Source of the DNA: an uncultured Asticcacaulis sp.
Lineage (GTDB): Bacteria; Pseudomonadota; Alphaproteobacteria; Caulobacterales; Caulobacteraceae
Reading direction: 5' to 3'
Assembly: GCA_946482045.1 (NCBI GenBank)
Contig: CAMLPZ010000282.1
Location: forward strand, 1 to 5,416
DNA: 5,416 bases
In this document: positions 1 to 5,416 of the stretch, piece after piece
Layout: the number at the start of each line of letters is the position of its first letter
Numbering within the stretch: position 1 is the stretch's first letter
Program-made: the position numbers and the translations under genes
Notes under the pieces: generated by a model
Told to the model about the DNA's origin: nothing
What the model saw: the letters and a program-made list of their open reading frames with translations, nothing else
The model's database searches: none

Positions 1-243
1 GAGGATAAGATCGCGGCCATCGGAATAAAACTGCGGCGCTGGGTCAGCTTTCACGGCATCAGCCTGAACGTCGAGCCTGACCTCAACCACTTCGGCGGCA
101 TCGTGCCGTGCGGTATCACCGAACACGGCGTCACCAGCCTGCTCGATCTCGGCCTGCCGGTCACCATGGATGACGTCGACTACGCCTTGCGCATGAGCTT
201 TGAGGCTATATTCGGTCCCGTCGAAGTCATGCCTGCGTCTTGA
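1..243 (+). CDS. lipB: Octanoyltransferase LipB, C-terminal part (5' end outside window)
   Basis: LipB moves the octanoyl group from octanoyl-ACP to the lipoyl-domain lysine of E2 subunits and the glycine-cleavage H protein, in the cytoplasm; LipA then adds sulfur. Reading frame 1 is open from the first base to TGA at 241-243 and gives 80 residues. Family signatures visible are the KIAAIG segment with the catalytic Lys (visible residue 3), the [13 protein letters not shown] core (residues 12-24), and the VPCGI motif with the catalytic Cys at residue 37. The Lys-to-Cys distance of 34 residues equals that in E. coli LipB (K135 and C169, from memory). SFHG and LNVEPDL are typical of proteobacterial LipB. 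Roughly the first 130-140 residues are missing because the window begins inside the gene. Its 3' end overlaps the convergent DUF805 gene by 17 bp, so there is no room for a separate intrinsic terminator before that gene. Family assignment is firm. Confidence 0.95.
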   Translation, partial: EDKIAAIGIKLRRWVSFHGISLNVEPDLNHFGGIVPCGITEHGVTSLLDLGLPVTMDDVDYALRMSFEAIFGPVEVMPAS

Positions 244-634
244 GCCGGTAAAGCGTCCGGCCATAGCGATTGTCACCGCGCTCGCCCGGCATCACGCACA
301 GGTCGATCACGGCCCAGGCCAGGACGGCTACTGCGATGAAGTCGAAGAAGCCGACCGGACGCGGCCAGACCATGATCACCGCAATCAGAATCACCGCCGA
401 CCACCAGCCGGACCGGCCACGATCGTGCAGGCGCTTCGACAGCAGGCAGGCACCGCCATATATCAGCGCCGGATAGACGATCCAGCCTGTGACAAACTGC
501 AGGGGGCCGGACACCAGCGCTTCGTAAAAGGCCAGCAACAGCAGCAGTAAGGCTGCGCCGATCAGGAACGGCGTCTGGCGGACGCGCCCTTCGGCGGACA
601 GAAACAGGTGGGCCCAGTCGATCTGCGAGTTCAT
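227..634 (-). CDS. DUF805 family small integral membrane protein
   Basis: The protein has 135 residues and is strongly hydrophobic. DUF805 hallmarks are present in order: an N-terminal aromatic/GR segment ([13 protein letters not shown], residues 11-23), the central signature [12 protein letters not shown] (67-78), and the C-terminal [11 protein letters not shown] (115-125). About four membrane segments are visible, near 24-39, 48-65, 79-91 and 98-114. Length is usual for the family (roughly 110-160). The biochemical role of DUF805 is not known and I do not assign one. The ATG at 632-634 is the start that keeps the N-terminal GR motif; upstream, only a partial GAAG lies 7 bases before it, so the ribosome binding site is weak. 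The gene is downstream of the Tad-vWA gene on the same strand, but a putative terminator lies between them, so it may be transcribed separately. Its last five codons and stop overlap the lipB 3' end on the opposite strand. Confidence 0.9.
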   Translation of the reverse strand: MNSQIDWAHLFLSAEGRVRQTPFLIGAALLLLLLAFYEALVSGPLQFVTGWIVYPALIYGGACLLSKRLHDRGRSGWWSAVILIAVIMVWPRPVGFFDFIAVAVLAWAVIDLCVMPGERGDNRYGRTLYRLKTQA

Positions 635-650
635 CTCAACGCTTCAAAGC

Positions 651-675
651 AAAAAACTTCCGGGCGACTGTCGCC
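651..675 (-). terminator. Putative intrinsic terminator after the Tad-vWA gene
   Basis: Read on the minus strand, a hairpin GGCGA-CAG-TCGCC (663-675) is followed by CGGAAG and then six T (651-656). The stem is only 5 bp with a 3-nt loop, and six bases separate stem and T-run, so it is not a textbook terminator. It is nevertheless the only stem plus T-run in the gap, and it sits between the stop at 769 and the DUF805 start at 634. The T-run is within 25 bases of the DUF805 start, so termination here would leave little room for a DUF805 promoter. Confidence 0.4.
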
Positions 676-702
676 AGCCGCCCCGCTAAAGTCAAGTACA
701 GA

Positions 703-746
703 GCATTTCCCGGAGAAGTGGAGGCCGGTTCGCCGCCAGGAAATGC
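703..746. repeat. Inverted repeat in the gap downstream of the Tad-vWA gene
   Basis: GCATTTCC at 703-710 and GGAAATGC at 739-746 are perfect 8-bp inverted arms with a 28-bp spacer. The spacer itself holds a small CGG-TTCG-CCG stem (726-735). On the minus strand it lies just after the stop codon at 769, so it could fold at the mRNA 3' end as a stabilising or Rho-related structure. No T-run follows on either strand, so I do not call it an intrinsic terminator. Confidence 0.35.
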
Positions 747-768
747 GACAAAACAAGAGCCCTCTCGC

Positions 769-2610
769 CTATTCCGTAAGCCTGGTCTTCTTGATGGCTT
801 CGAACACCGCCGACAGGGCGGTATTGATCTGGCTGGCGCTGGTCAGGTCGTAGAAATAATCCGGCCGCGTTGCACAGGCCCGCAGCATATCCGAATTGCC
901 TTCGATGACCTTGATGACGAATACGGTGATGCCCAGCTTCTTGGCATTGGTGCAGGCCAGCGCCGTACGCGCATCGATCGTCGCCGTATTGTTGCTCGTG
1001 GCGCTGCCGTTGTTTTCGCCATCCGTTACGACGATCATGTATTTTCGCGTCGTCTCGTCATTGAACGGGACGCCACCGGTAAAGGGCTGGGTCGGCGAAA
1101 GCACTTCCATGCCCCATTGCACGCCGATGGTGATGTTTGTTCGGGTGTTGTTGCCCCCCGGCGTCAGACTCGATACGAAGGTCCGCGCCGTTGCGATATT
1201 GTCGCTCAGGCCCTGCACGGCCTTCAGCGAATTGTCGGAACAGCCGCGCGCGATATAAAGGCTGTCGGGAATGGCTGCGGTCGGCGCGTCGGCCTGGGTG
1301 TCATAAGGCGCCTTGCGGTCGATGACGCAGCCCGGCCAGCCGGCGCGATTTTCGGTCTTGGCCGGGATATTCTCCCAGCGCGTGCCCTGGCCGCTGAAGA
1401 TACTGTTGACTGAGCGCGACACGGCGTTTGAGGCACCATATCCGTTACCGTAGCTGGCACTGTAGGTGATAGTGCCGGATGGCAGGTCGACAAAGCAGCC
1501 TGTATTGCCGCTGTAGCACGTGTTCTTGATGGTGTGGGCGCTTTGGTAGTCACCATGCGTGATGGTTCCGCCCGATGAGCCTTCGAAGTACTGGGTGGTC
1601 GTTGTCTGGGTCGACCCGGAAGTCGATACCGCGCCGGTTTCCGGGTTTACGGTCGTCGTCGGTGTTACGCTTTTCGTCGTCGTGATCGTGTAGGTCGTTT
1701 CGCCGAACCTGGTTGCGACACCACCGTACTCGGCGACCATGTATGTGTTGTAGTAGGTGCGTTCGACACCATTAACCGTCTTCTTGTACGTCTGATAATA
1801 GGCCTTGACCGTCTTCTTGCATTCTTCGACGTTGCTGCTGGCCTTGCAGACCTTGCCGTAGGTATCGCGAACAGCATTGCACAGATGGCCGTTGGTGCCG
1901 CTCTTGCAGGTTTCGCTGACACTCTGGGTCCCGTAATTGACATAGTCGTACGTGGTACTCGGCGTCAGGCGAACCTGCGAATGGAACGGCACGATGGCGA
2001 CCTTCGTCCCAGACACGTTCTTGCCTCCGGTCAGCATGCTGGCCAGCACGTTGTCGACCGAGGTCTTCAGGTTGGTCATCTTATTGGCGCTGGCCATCGA
2101 TCCGGTGGTGTCGAGCACCAGCGCGATCTCCGACTTCTGCATCTGCGACTGCGCCTTGGCGACGACCCTCACGTTGAAATGGTCCATGCCGATAAAGCCG
2201 GCGAAGTAGCTCGTAACCTTGGCCGAGACCGTGTAGGTCTGGTCCATGGTATTACCCGTTGTGTTCTTCAACAGCGCCTTATCGATGGCGTAGACGGAAT
2301 CATCGTGGAAGTTATCGGCAAATGCCTTGTCCGCAGCGATCTTGCGCGTATCGTCCGGCGTCGCGTAGCTCAGCGACATGGCACGCAGCAGAGCCGCGTC
2401 AGCCGCATCCTGGAGATGCTTGCGCGCACTGTCGACGCGGGAAAAATCGATGGCTCCGCCAACCGCGCCGAAGATGACAAATGCCGACAGGCCGAAGATA
2501 ACGGCTGTATTGCCGCCTCGGCTGGCAACAAAGTGGCGCAATGCCCCAATAAGTTTCCTGCACGATCCGACGATGGCGGCACGGCTTACGAGAAGCGATA
2601 TCAAGTTCAT
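769..2610 (-). CDS. TadG-like protein: Tad N-terminal anchor plus vWA domain with Thr-rich insert
   Basis: The protein has 613 residues. A basic N-terminus (R10, R18, K19, R25, R31) is followed by the RGGNTAVIFGLSAF start of the Tad/TadG-like domain. A single membrane segment spans about 35-57 and ends in GGAIDFSRVDSARKHLQDA, the standard TadE/G-like continuation. This predicts a cytoplasmic N-terminus and an exported C-terminal body. The vWA domain begins near 161 (EIALVLDTTGSM). Its MIDAS residues are D167-x-T169-x-S171, a Thr variant of DxSxS that is common in this family. The later TDG is at 529-531, with LGITVFVIKV at 559-568 and a C-terminal KKTRLTE. Between MIDAS and TDG lies a long insert of roughly 215-410; residues 301-340 contain 17 Thr by my count. 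It has 11 Cys, ten of them after the membrane segment. The ATG at 2608-2610 has AAGGA only one base upstream; the TTG two codons later has AAGGA at 7 bases and could be the true start. It is paralogous to the adjacent upstream gene. A minor-pilin or adhesin role is inferred. Confidence 0.88.
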   Translation of the reverse strand: MNLISLLVSRAAIVGSCRKLIGALRHFVASRGGNTAVIFGLSAFVIFGAVGGAIDFSRVDSARKHLQDAADAALLRAMSLSYATPDDTRKIAADKAFADNFHDDSVYAIDKALLKNTTGNTMDQTYTVSAKVTSYFAGFIGMDHFNVRVVAKAQSQMQKSEIALVLDTTGSMASANKMTNLKTSVDNVLASMLTGGKNVSGTKVAIVPFHSQVRLTPSTTYDYVNYGTQSVSETCKSGTNGHLCNAVRDTYGKVCKASSNVEECKKTVKAYYQTYKKTVNGVERTYYNTYMVAEYGGVATRFGETTYTITTTKSVTPTTTVNPETGAVSTSGSTQTTTTQYFEGSSGGTITHGDYQSAHTIKNTCYSGNTGCFVDLPSGTITYSASYGNGYGASNAVSRSVNSIFSGQGTRWENIPAKTENRAGWPGCVIDRKAPYDTQADAPTAAIPDSLYIARGCSDNSLKAVQGLSDNIATARTFVSSLTPGGNNTRTNITIGVQWGMEVLSPTQPFTGGVPFNDETTRKYMIVVTDGENNGSATSNNTATIDARTALACTNAKKLGITVFVIKVIEGNSDMLRACATRPDYFYDLTSASQINTALSAVFEAIKKTRLTE

Positions 2611-2670
2611 GTCCTTGCCAGTCTACAAGTGGAACGACGATAGCGGTAAAACCTTAAGATCGGGAAAATC

Positions 2671-2704
2671 CGGGAATGGAACACGATAAAGCGTTCCATT
2701 CCCG
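2671..2704 (-). terminator. Perfect 12-bp stem hairpin between the two Tad-vWA genes (terminator, attenuator or operator)
   Basis: CGGGAATGGAAC (2671-2682) and GTTCCATTCCCG (2693-2704) are perfectly complementary arms around a 10-nt loop. In minus-strand RNA the stem is followed by GAUUUUCCCG, so it has a four-U run, weaker than usual. It lies 86 bp after the upstream gene's stop and 61 bp before the downstream gene's start. It could partly terminate or attenuate transcription between the paralogs, protect an mRNA end, or act as a DNA dyad bound by a repressor. Sequence alone does not separate these. Confidence 0.5.
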
Positions 2705-2778
2705 AACATTCACAAACTATTCGTCACACTAATTGCAAGAAACAGTCCATATTTACACGAAAATCGTATAAACAATAC

Positions 2779-2793
2779 TTAACGGAATGTTAA
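2779..2793. promoter_or_regulatory. Candidate CtrA binding box (TTAA-N7-TTAA)
   Basis: TTAA at 2779-2782, seven bases (CGGAATG), then TTAA at 2790-2793 is an exact match to the CtrA full-site spacing known from Caulobacter-type alphaproteobacteria. A further near half-site, ATAA at 2768-2771, lies another N7 away. The second TTAA overlaps the stop codon of the 2790-4565 gene, and the box is about 170 bp upstream of the start at 2610. The surrounding 90 bases (2711-2800) are only about 30% GC by my count, which raises the chance of a random match but also suits a promoter region. The matching is seen directly; function is inferred. Confidence 0.45.
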
Positions 2794-4565
2794 TTTGTAA
2801 GCCGAATTTTCTTAATAGATTTCATGATCTTGCCAAGCGTTCCACTGAGTTCACTGGCATTGGACAGGTTGTAATAATAACCAGTATTTGAAGCGCAGGC
2901 CTGAAGCTTCTCCGAATTGCCCTGTTCCAACCGGATCGTGAAGACAGTAATGCCCAGCTTCTTGGCGTTGGTGCAGGCCTCGGACATGCGGGCGTCGATC
3001 TGCGTTGAGGAAGTCGTCCAGCGGTTCTGCGTGTTCTGGCCATCGGTCAGCACGATCATGTATTTGCTGACCGTGGCATCGGTGAAGTCAGCTCCGCCTT
3101 GGAAGGGGGCCGCCGGCGATAACACTTCCATACCCCATTGAATGCCGATGGTGACGTTTGTATTGCCGGCCGGCGTCATCTTCTTGGCGTAGGTCCGTAC
3201 CGAGGCAATGTCGGCGGTCAGCGGCACGATCGGCAACAAGCTGTTCGTCGCGCACTTGGCTGCCGGATAGAGGGTCGCGGCATTGCTGCTGGACGGCGCG
3301 TCCGACTGGACATCGTAGGGCTGGGTACGATCGACGACGCAGCCGGACCAGTTGGCCGTGCCGACGCCCAGCAGGTCGTCGTTCGTCGTAATGGTGTTGT
3401 TGTCCTTGATGGTCGAACCCGTGGCGCCGTAGCCGCCCGTATAGGGATAGCCATAGGTGACGGTGCCGGCGTACTGGCTGTAATTGTTGTAGCCGACATA
3501 GGACGGCGTGATGCCCGAACTATAGGACCAGTAGTAGCCGTTGGTGGTCGAGTTGCCCTGCTGGCTGGCCGACGAATTGTTCGCGCTGAAGGCCGCCACG
3601 CGATAGTAGGTCAGATAACGCGTGTTGTTATAGCAGTAATGATAGCAGTTGCTGTTATAATAGGGATTATTGAACCAGGTCGACGTATAGACGTAATAAT
3701 AGCCGTTATTATATTTCGTATAATTCGACGCATTGGTCGTGCAGGTCGTACCCGCCGAGGCCGAATAGCTGTTTGCCACCCAGTTGCACAGGTTCTTCGC
3801 GTTGGTCGTCACGGCGTCGCACTGACCAGCCGTCAGGCCGGTGCAGGTATAGGTCTGGCTGACCGAGGCGAAATTACCGGCATAACCCGTCATGCCATTG
3901 GCGTCGCTCAAGGCCACCTGGGTGTCGAACGGCACCAGGGCAACCTTGGTCGTGCCAAGGTTCTTACCCGTCACCGGATCGACAAGGGTCGCCAGCACGC
4001 TGTCGAGGCTGGTTTTCAGCGTCGACATCTTGTTATTCTGGGCCATCGAACCGGTATTATCGAGCACAAAAACGATTTCAGCCGTATTTATGGTCACGCC
4101 CGCTTTTGCGACGGCGCTGATCGGGATTGACTCGATGCCGATCAGTTTCACAAGGTAAGTCGGCACTTCCGCTGTCGCCGTGAACTTCATCAGATTGACA
4201 TTGTTGCTGGTTTCAGCGGTCAATTCGCCATCCGGGTCATAGGGATCGAGAATGGTGCCCTTGGTGTTGGCCTCGAAAGCGCGCGCCGCGGCGGCTTGCT
4301 GGTTGCCGAGTTCGCCGGTGGCGTCGAGCGCGGCGGCGATGGCCGCGCTGTCGGCGGCGTCCTGCAAGTGCGCCCGCGCCGACAATACGCGGCTGTAATC
4401 GATGCCGCCTCCGGCCGCGGCCAGGATGGGAATGGCCGAAAGGGCAGCAATGATCGAGACGTTACCGCTGCGACTGGCAGGCGACCGGGATGGAAACATG
4501 TCCAAAGGCGTCCGTGCGCCCTGGAACAGCCGGAGCCGTTGAAAAATACTGCCAATGCTTACCAT
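2790..4565 (-). CDS. TadG-like protein: Tad N-terminal anchor plus vWA domain with Tyr/Asn-rich insert
   Basis: The protein has 591 residues. A basic leader (R10, R12, R18, R27, R32) precedes SGNVSIIAALSAIPILAAA, a single membrane segment (about 36-54). GGGIDYSRVLSARAHLQDAA then follows, as in the Tad/TadG-like domain. The vWA domain starts near 163 with IVFVLDNTGSM; MIDAS residues are D169-x-T171-x-S173 and the later TDG is 507-509, then LGITVFTIRL (538-546) and terminal KKIRLTN. Residues 266-400 are a low-complexity insert inside the vWA fold, with 25 Tyr and 15 Asn in residues 281-380. It has ten Cys, all exported and eight matching the paralog. The last 61 residues match the 769-2610 product at 32 positions by my alignment, so the two are tandem duplicates. 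The start is uncertain: ATG at 4563-4565 has only a G-rich GGTGGGG close by; Met23 (4497-4499) is an alternative that keeps the anchor. A calcium- or magnesium-dependent adhesin or minor pilus subunit role is inferred from the domains. No other tad genes are visible. Confidence 0.88.
   Translation of the reverse strand: MVSIGSIFQRLRLFQGARTPLDMFPSRSPASRSGNVSIIAALSAIPILAAAGGGIDYSRVLSARAHLQDAADSAAIAAALDATGELGNQQAAAARAFEANTKGTILDPYDPDGELTAETSNNVNLMKFTATAEVPTYLVKLIGIESIPISAVAKAGVTINTAEIVFVLDNTGSMAQNNKMSTLKTSLDSVLATLVDPVTGKNLGTTKVALVPFDTQVALSDANGMTGYAGNFASVSQTYTCTGLTAGQCDAVTTNAKNLCNWVANSYSASAGTTCTTNASNYTKYNNGYYYVYTSTWFNNPYYNSNCYHYCYNNTRYLTYYRVAAFSANNSSASQQGNSTTNGYYWSYSSGITPSYVGYNNYSQYAGTVTYGYPYTGGYGATGSTIKDNNTITTNDDLLGVGTANWSGCVVDRTQPYDVQSDAPSSSNAATLYPAAKCATNSLLPIVPLTADIASVRTYAKKMTPAGNTNVTIGIQWGMEVLSPAAPFQGGADFTDATVSKYMIVLTDGQNTQNRWTTSSTQIDARMSEACTNAKKLGITVFTIRLEQGNSEKLQACASNTGYYYNLSNASELSGTLGKIMKSIKKIRLTN
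3426..3725 (-). other. Tyr/Asn-rich low-complexity segment inside the upstream Tad-vWA protein
   Basis: This is the coding stretch for residues 281-380 of the 2790-4565 product. About 40% of residues are Tyr or Asn, with Ser, Thr and Gly filling most of the rest and few hydrophobic aliphatic or charged residues. Tyr occurs in runs such as GYYYVY and PYY. C307 and C311 lie within it. The codons used are largely TAT/TAC and AAT/AAC, making 3600-3730 visibly AT-richer than flanking coding sequence. No fixed repeat unit is seen, so this is compositional bias and not a tandem array. Confidence 0.85.
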
Positions 4566-4639
4566 TGCCCCACCCGGGACCTACGCGGTCAGTAATCGGC
4601 CCACCTTCTGTGGCCTGTTGAATAACGGCCGAAAGGTAT

Positions 4640-4660
4640 CATTCGGTGACTTAGCGAATG
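4640..4660. promoter_or_regulatory. Operator-like dyad upstream of the Tad-vWA gene
   Basis: CATTCG (4640-4645) and CGAATG (4655-4660) are perfect 6-bp arms separated by nine bases, giving a 21-bp dyad about 75-95 bp upstream of the start at 4565. A smaller overlapping stem, CCGAA (4629-4633) with TTCGG (4642-4646), is also possible. The size suits a dimeric regulator site, but short dyads occur by chance and no promoter could be placed with confidence. Confidence 0.25.
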
Positions 4661-4704
4661 CTGAAAATATGCGGTGAACGTATGATTAACACTGTCTTTT
4701 CAGC
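4660..4704. repeat. Inverted repeat in the 4566-4744 gap
   Basis: GCTGAAAA (4660-4667) and TTTTCAGC (4697-4704) are perfect 8-bp inverted arms with a 29-bp spacer. The spacer contains a degenerate CtrA-like TTAA-N7-TTTT (4686-4700). It lies between the pseudouridine synthase stop and the Tad-vWA start, where a promoter for the latter would be expected. Function is unknown. Confidence 0.25.
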
Positions 4705-4744
4705 GCTTTATGTGATCACGCCCTTTATCAAACCCTTATAATAT

Positions 4745-5416
4745 CTAAGGTAGGACCAGATCGAGCACCTGACATAATGCCGACATATCGTCGGCCACGG
4801 GCGCGGAGAGGGTCTTGTCGCCTCCGGCGGGGTGCGGAAAGGTCAGGGTCAGGGCGTGAAGCATCAGCCGGGGCACCGAGCGCCCCTCCAGACTGAGCGC
4901 GCCGCCATAGCGCACATCTCCCGCGATCGGACAGCCTAAGTGGGCCAGATGCACGCGGATCTGGTGCATCCGGCCGGTATGCGGCTTAGCCCGCACCAGG
5001 GCGGCGTCACCGGAGCGCCCCAGGACCTCGAAGGCAGTCGATGCCATCAATGCTTCGGGGTGATCGGGAGGGCAGACACGCGACCAGGCTTCGCGCCCCT
5101 GCTCTTCCCGGCGCAGGGCTTCATTGACCTCGAAACGGTCAGGCAGTCGTCCGGCATTGGAAACGATGCACAGGTAGGTCTTTTCGAATGCCCGGCGGAT
5201 CATCGCCTTGCCCAGGAAGGACGCCACGGGCGTGGTCTTGGCGACAAGCAATATGCCGGACGTGTCGCGGTCCAGCCGGTGAATCAGCTTTGGCCGCTTG
5301 CCGTTCGAACGCGCAAACGCCCACATCAGGTCGTCGAGATTATGGTGGTCGCCGCGCCCGCCCTGGCTCGACAGGCCCGAGGGTTTGTTGAAGCCCATGA
5401 TGTCGGCGTCTTCATA
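4745..5416 (-). CDS. RluA-family 23S rRNA/tRNA pseudouridine synthase (5' end outside window)
   Basis: The enzyme isomerises uridine to pseudouridine in RNA. The visible 223 residues begin YEDADIMGFNKPSGL, where the frame runs open through the window edge, so the real start lies beyond base 5416; the internal Met at 5396-5398 sits in the middle of the conserved D-x-NKP-G motif and is not the start. HRLDRDTSG at visible residues 46-54 is the family active-site motif, with catalytic Asp at 49. KPHTGRMHQIRVHLAHLG (about 144-161), GDVRYGG and LMLHALTLTFPHP complete the RluA-type catalytic domain. Any N-terminal S4 RNA-binding domain, as found in RluC and RluD but not RluA, would lie outside the window, so I cannot say which subfamily or which target uridine. 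It stops at TAG (4745-4747). The 179-bp gap to the next gene on this strand suggests separate transcription, though I found no clear terminator after it. Confidence 0.93.
   Translation of the reverse strand, partial: YEDADIMGFNKPSGLSSQGGRGDHHNLDDLMWAFARSNGKRPKLIHRLDRDTSGILLVAKTTPVASFLGKAMIRRAFEKTYLCIVSNAGRLPDRFEVNEALRREEQGREAWSRVCPPDHPEALMASTAFEVLGRSGDAALVRAKPHTGRMHQIRVHLAHLGCPIAGDVRYGGALSLEGRSVPRLMLHALTLTFPHPAGGDKTLSAPVADDMSALCQVLDLVLP

Noticed and set aside
718..1413. Plus-strand open frame of about 230 codons opposite the vWA C-terminal region
   Set aside because: Arg/Gly-rich composition with no domain; the opposite strand encodes the conserved TDG and KKLGITVF segments.
1885..2643. Plus-strand open frame of about 250 codons opposite the N-terminal part of the 769-2610 gene
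   Set aside because: It is antisense to the conserved Tad and MIDAS regions, is basic and His/Arg-rich without any motif, and is explained by GC-rich codon bias leaving antisense frames open.
3426..3725. Tandem DNA repeat or CRISPR-like array in the Tyr/Asn-rich region
   Set aside because: Short words such as TAGCAGT recur, but there is no regular period or conserved unit; the signal is amino-acid composition.
3138..4130. Long open frame on the plus strand (about 330 codons) opposite the Tyr/Asn-rich Tad-vWA gene
   Set aside because: Its predicted protein is a monotonous Ile/Val/Arg/Gly mixture that mirrors the TAT/AAT and GCC codons of the real gene. It has no recognisable domain, and the minus-strand frame has clear family motifs along its length.
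4712..4719. GTGATCAC palindrome as a CRP/FNR-type operator
   Set aside because: It lacks the usual spacer between TGTGA and TCACA half-sites and is only 8 bp.
2611..4744. Both gaps before the Tad-vWA genes are exactly 179 bp, suggesting duplicated promoter regions
   Set aside because: Reading the two gaps side by side shows no sequence similarity; the equal lengths appear coincidental.
4734..4750. CCTTA/TAAGG stem at the pseudouridine synthase stop as a terminator
   Set aside because: The 5-bp AT-rich stem overlaps the stop codon and is not followed by a T-run on the minus strand.

Overview
The window has a GC-rich, codon-biased style with short intergenic gaps. All recognisable proteins are of proteobacterial type. 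A LipB C-terminus, a DUF805 membrane protein, two Tad-domain von Willebrand A (vWA) proteins and an RluA-family pseudouridine synthase fit an alphaproteobacterium. A perfect TTAA-N7-TTAA (CtrA-type) box between the two Tad genes makes Caulobacterales or a related CtrA-using order a reasonable guess. I cannot name the genus.

Layout. Bases 1-243 (+) hold the last 80 codons of lipB, including the catalytic Lys and Cys. It converges with, and overlaps by 17 bp, a small DUF805 membrane protein gene on the minus strand (227-634). The gap at 635-768 carries a likely minus-strand terminator and an inverted repeat. Bases 769-2610 and 2790-4565 (both minus) encode two paralogous secreted or membrane-anchored proteins of the TadG type: an N-terminal Tad transmembrane anchor, then a vWA domain with a MIDAS motif, interrupted by a long low-complexity insert. 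Between them is a 179-bp AT-rich gap with a CtrA-type box and a perfect 12-bp-arm hairpin. A second 179-bp gap (4566-4744) lies upstream of the 2790-4565 gene and contains small dyads. Bases 4745-5416 (minus) are the C-terminal two thirds or so of an RluA-family synthase running off the right edge.

How the genes relate. lipB (lipoate biosynthesis), the DUF805 gene and the pseudouridine synthase gene look like housekeeping neighbours with no visible functional link to each other. The centre of interest is the tandem Tad-vWA pair. Both have conserved ends, eight matching cysteines and a fast-evolving insert, Tyr/Asn-rich in one and Thr-rich in the other. No tad secretion or pilus genes (tadA/B/C, cpaB, flp) are in the window, so these are detached TadG-like proteins, plausibly minor pilus components or surface adhesins.
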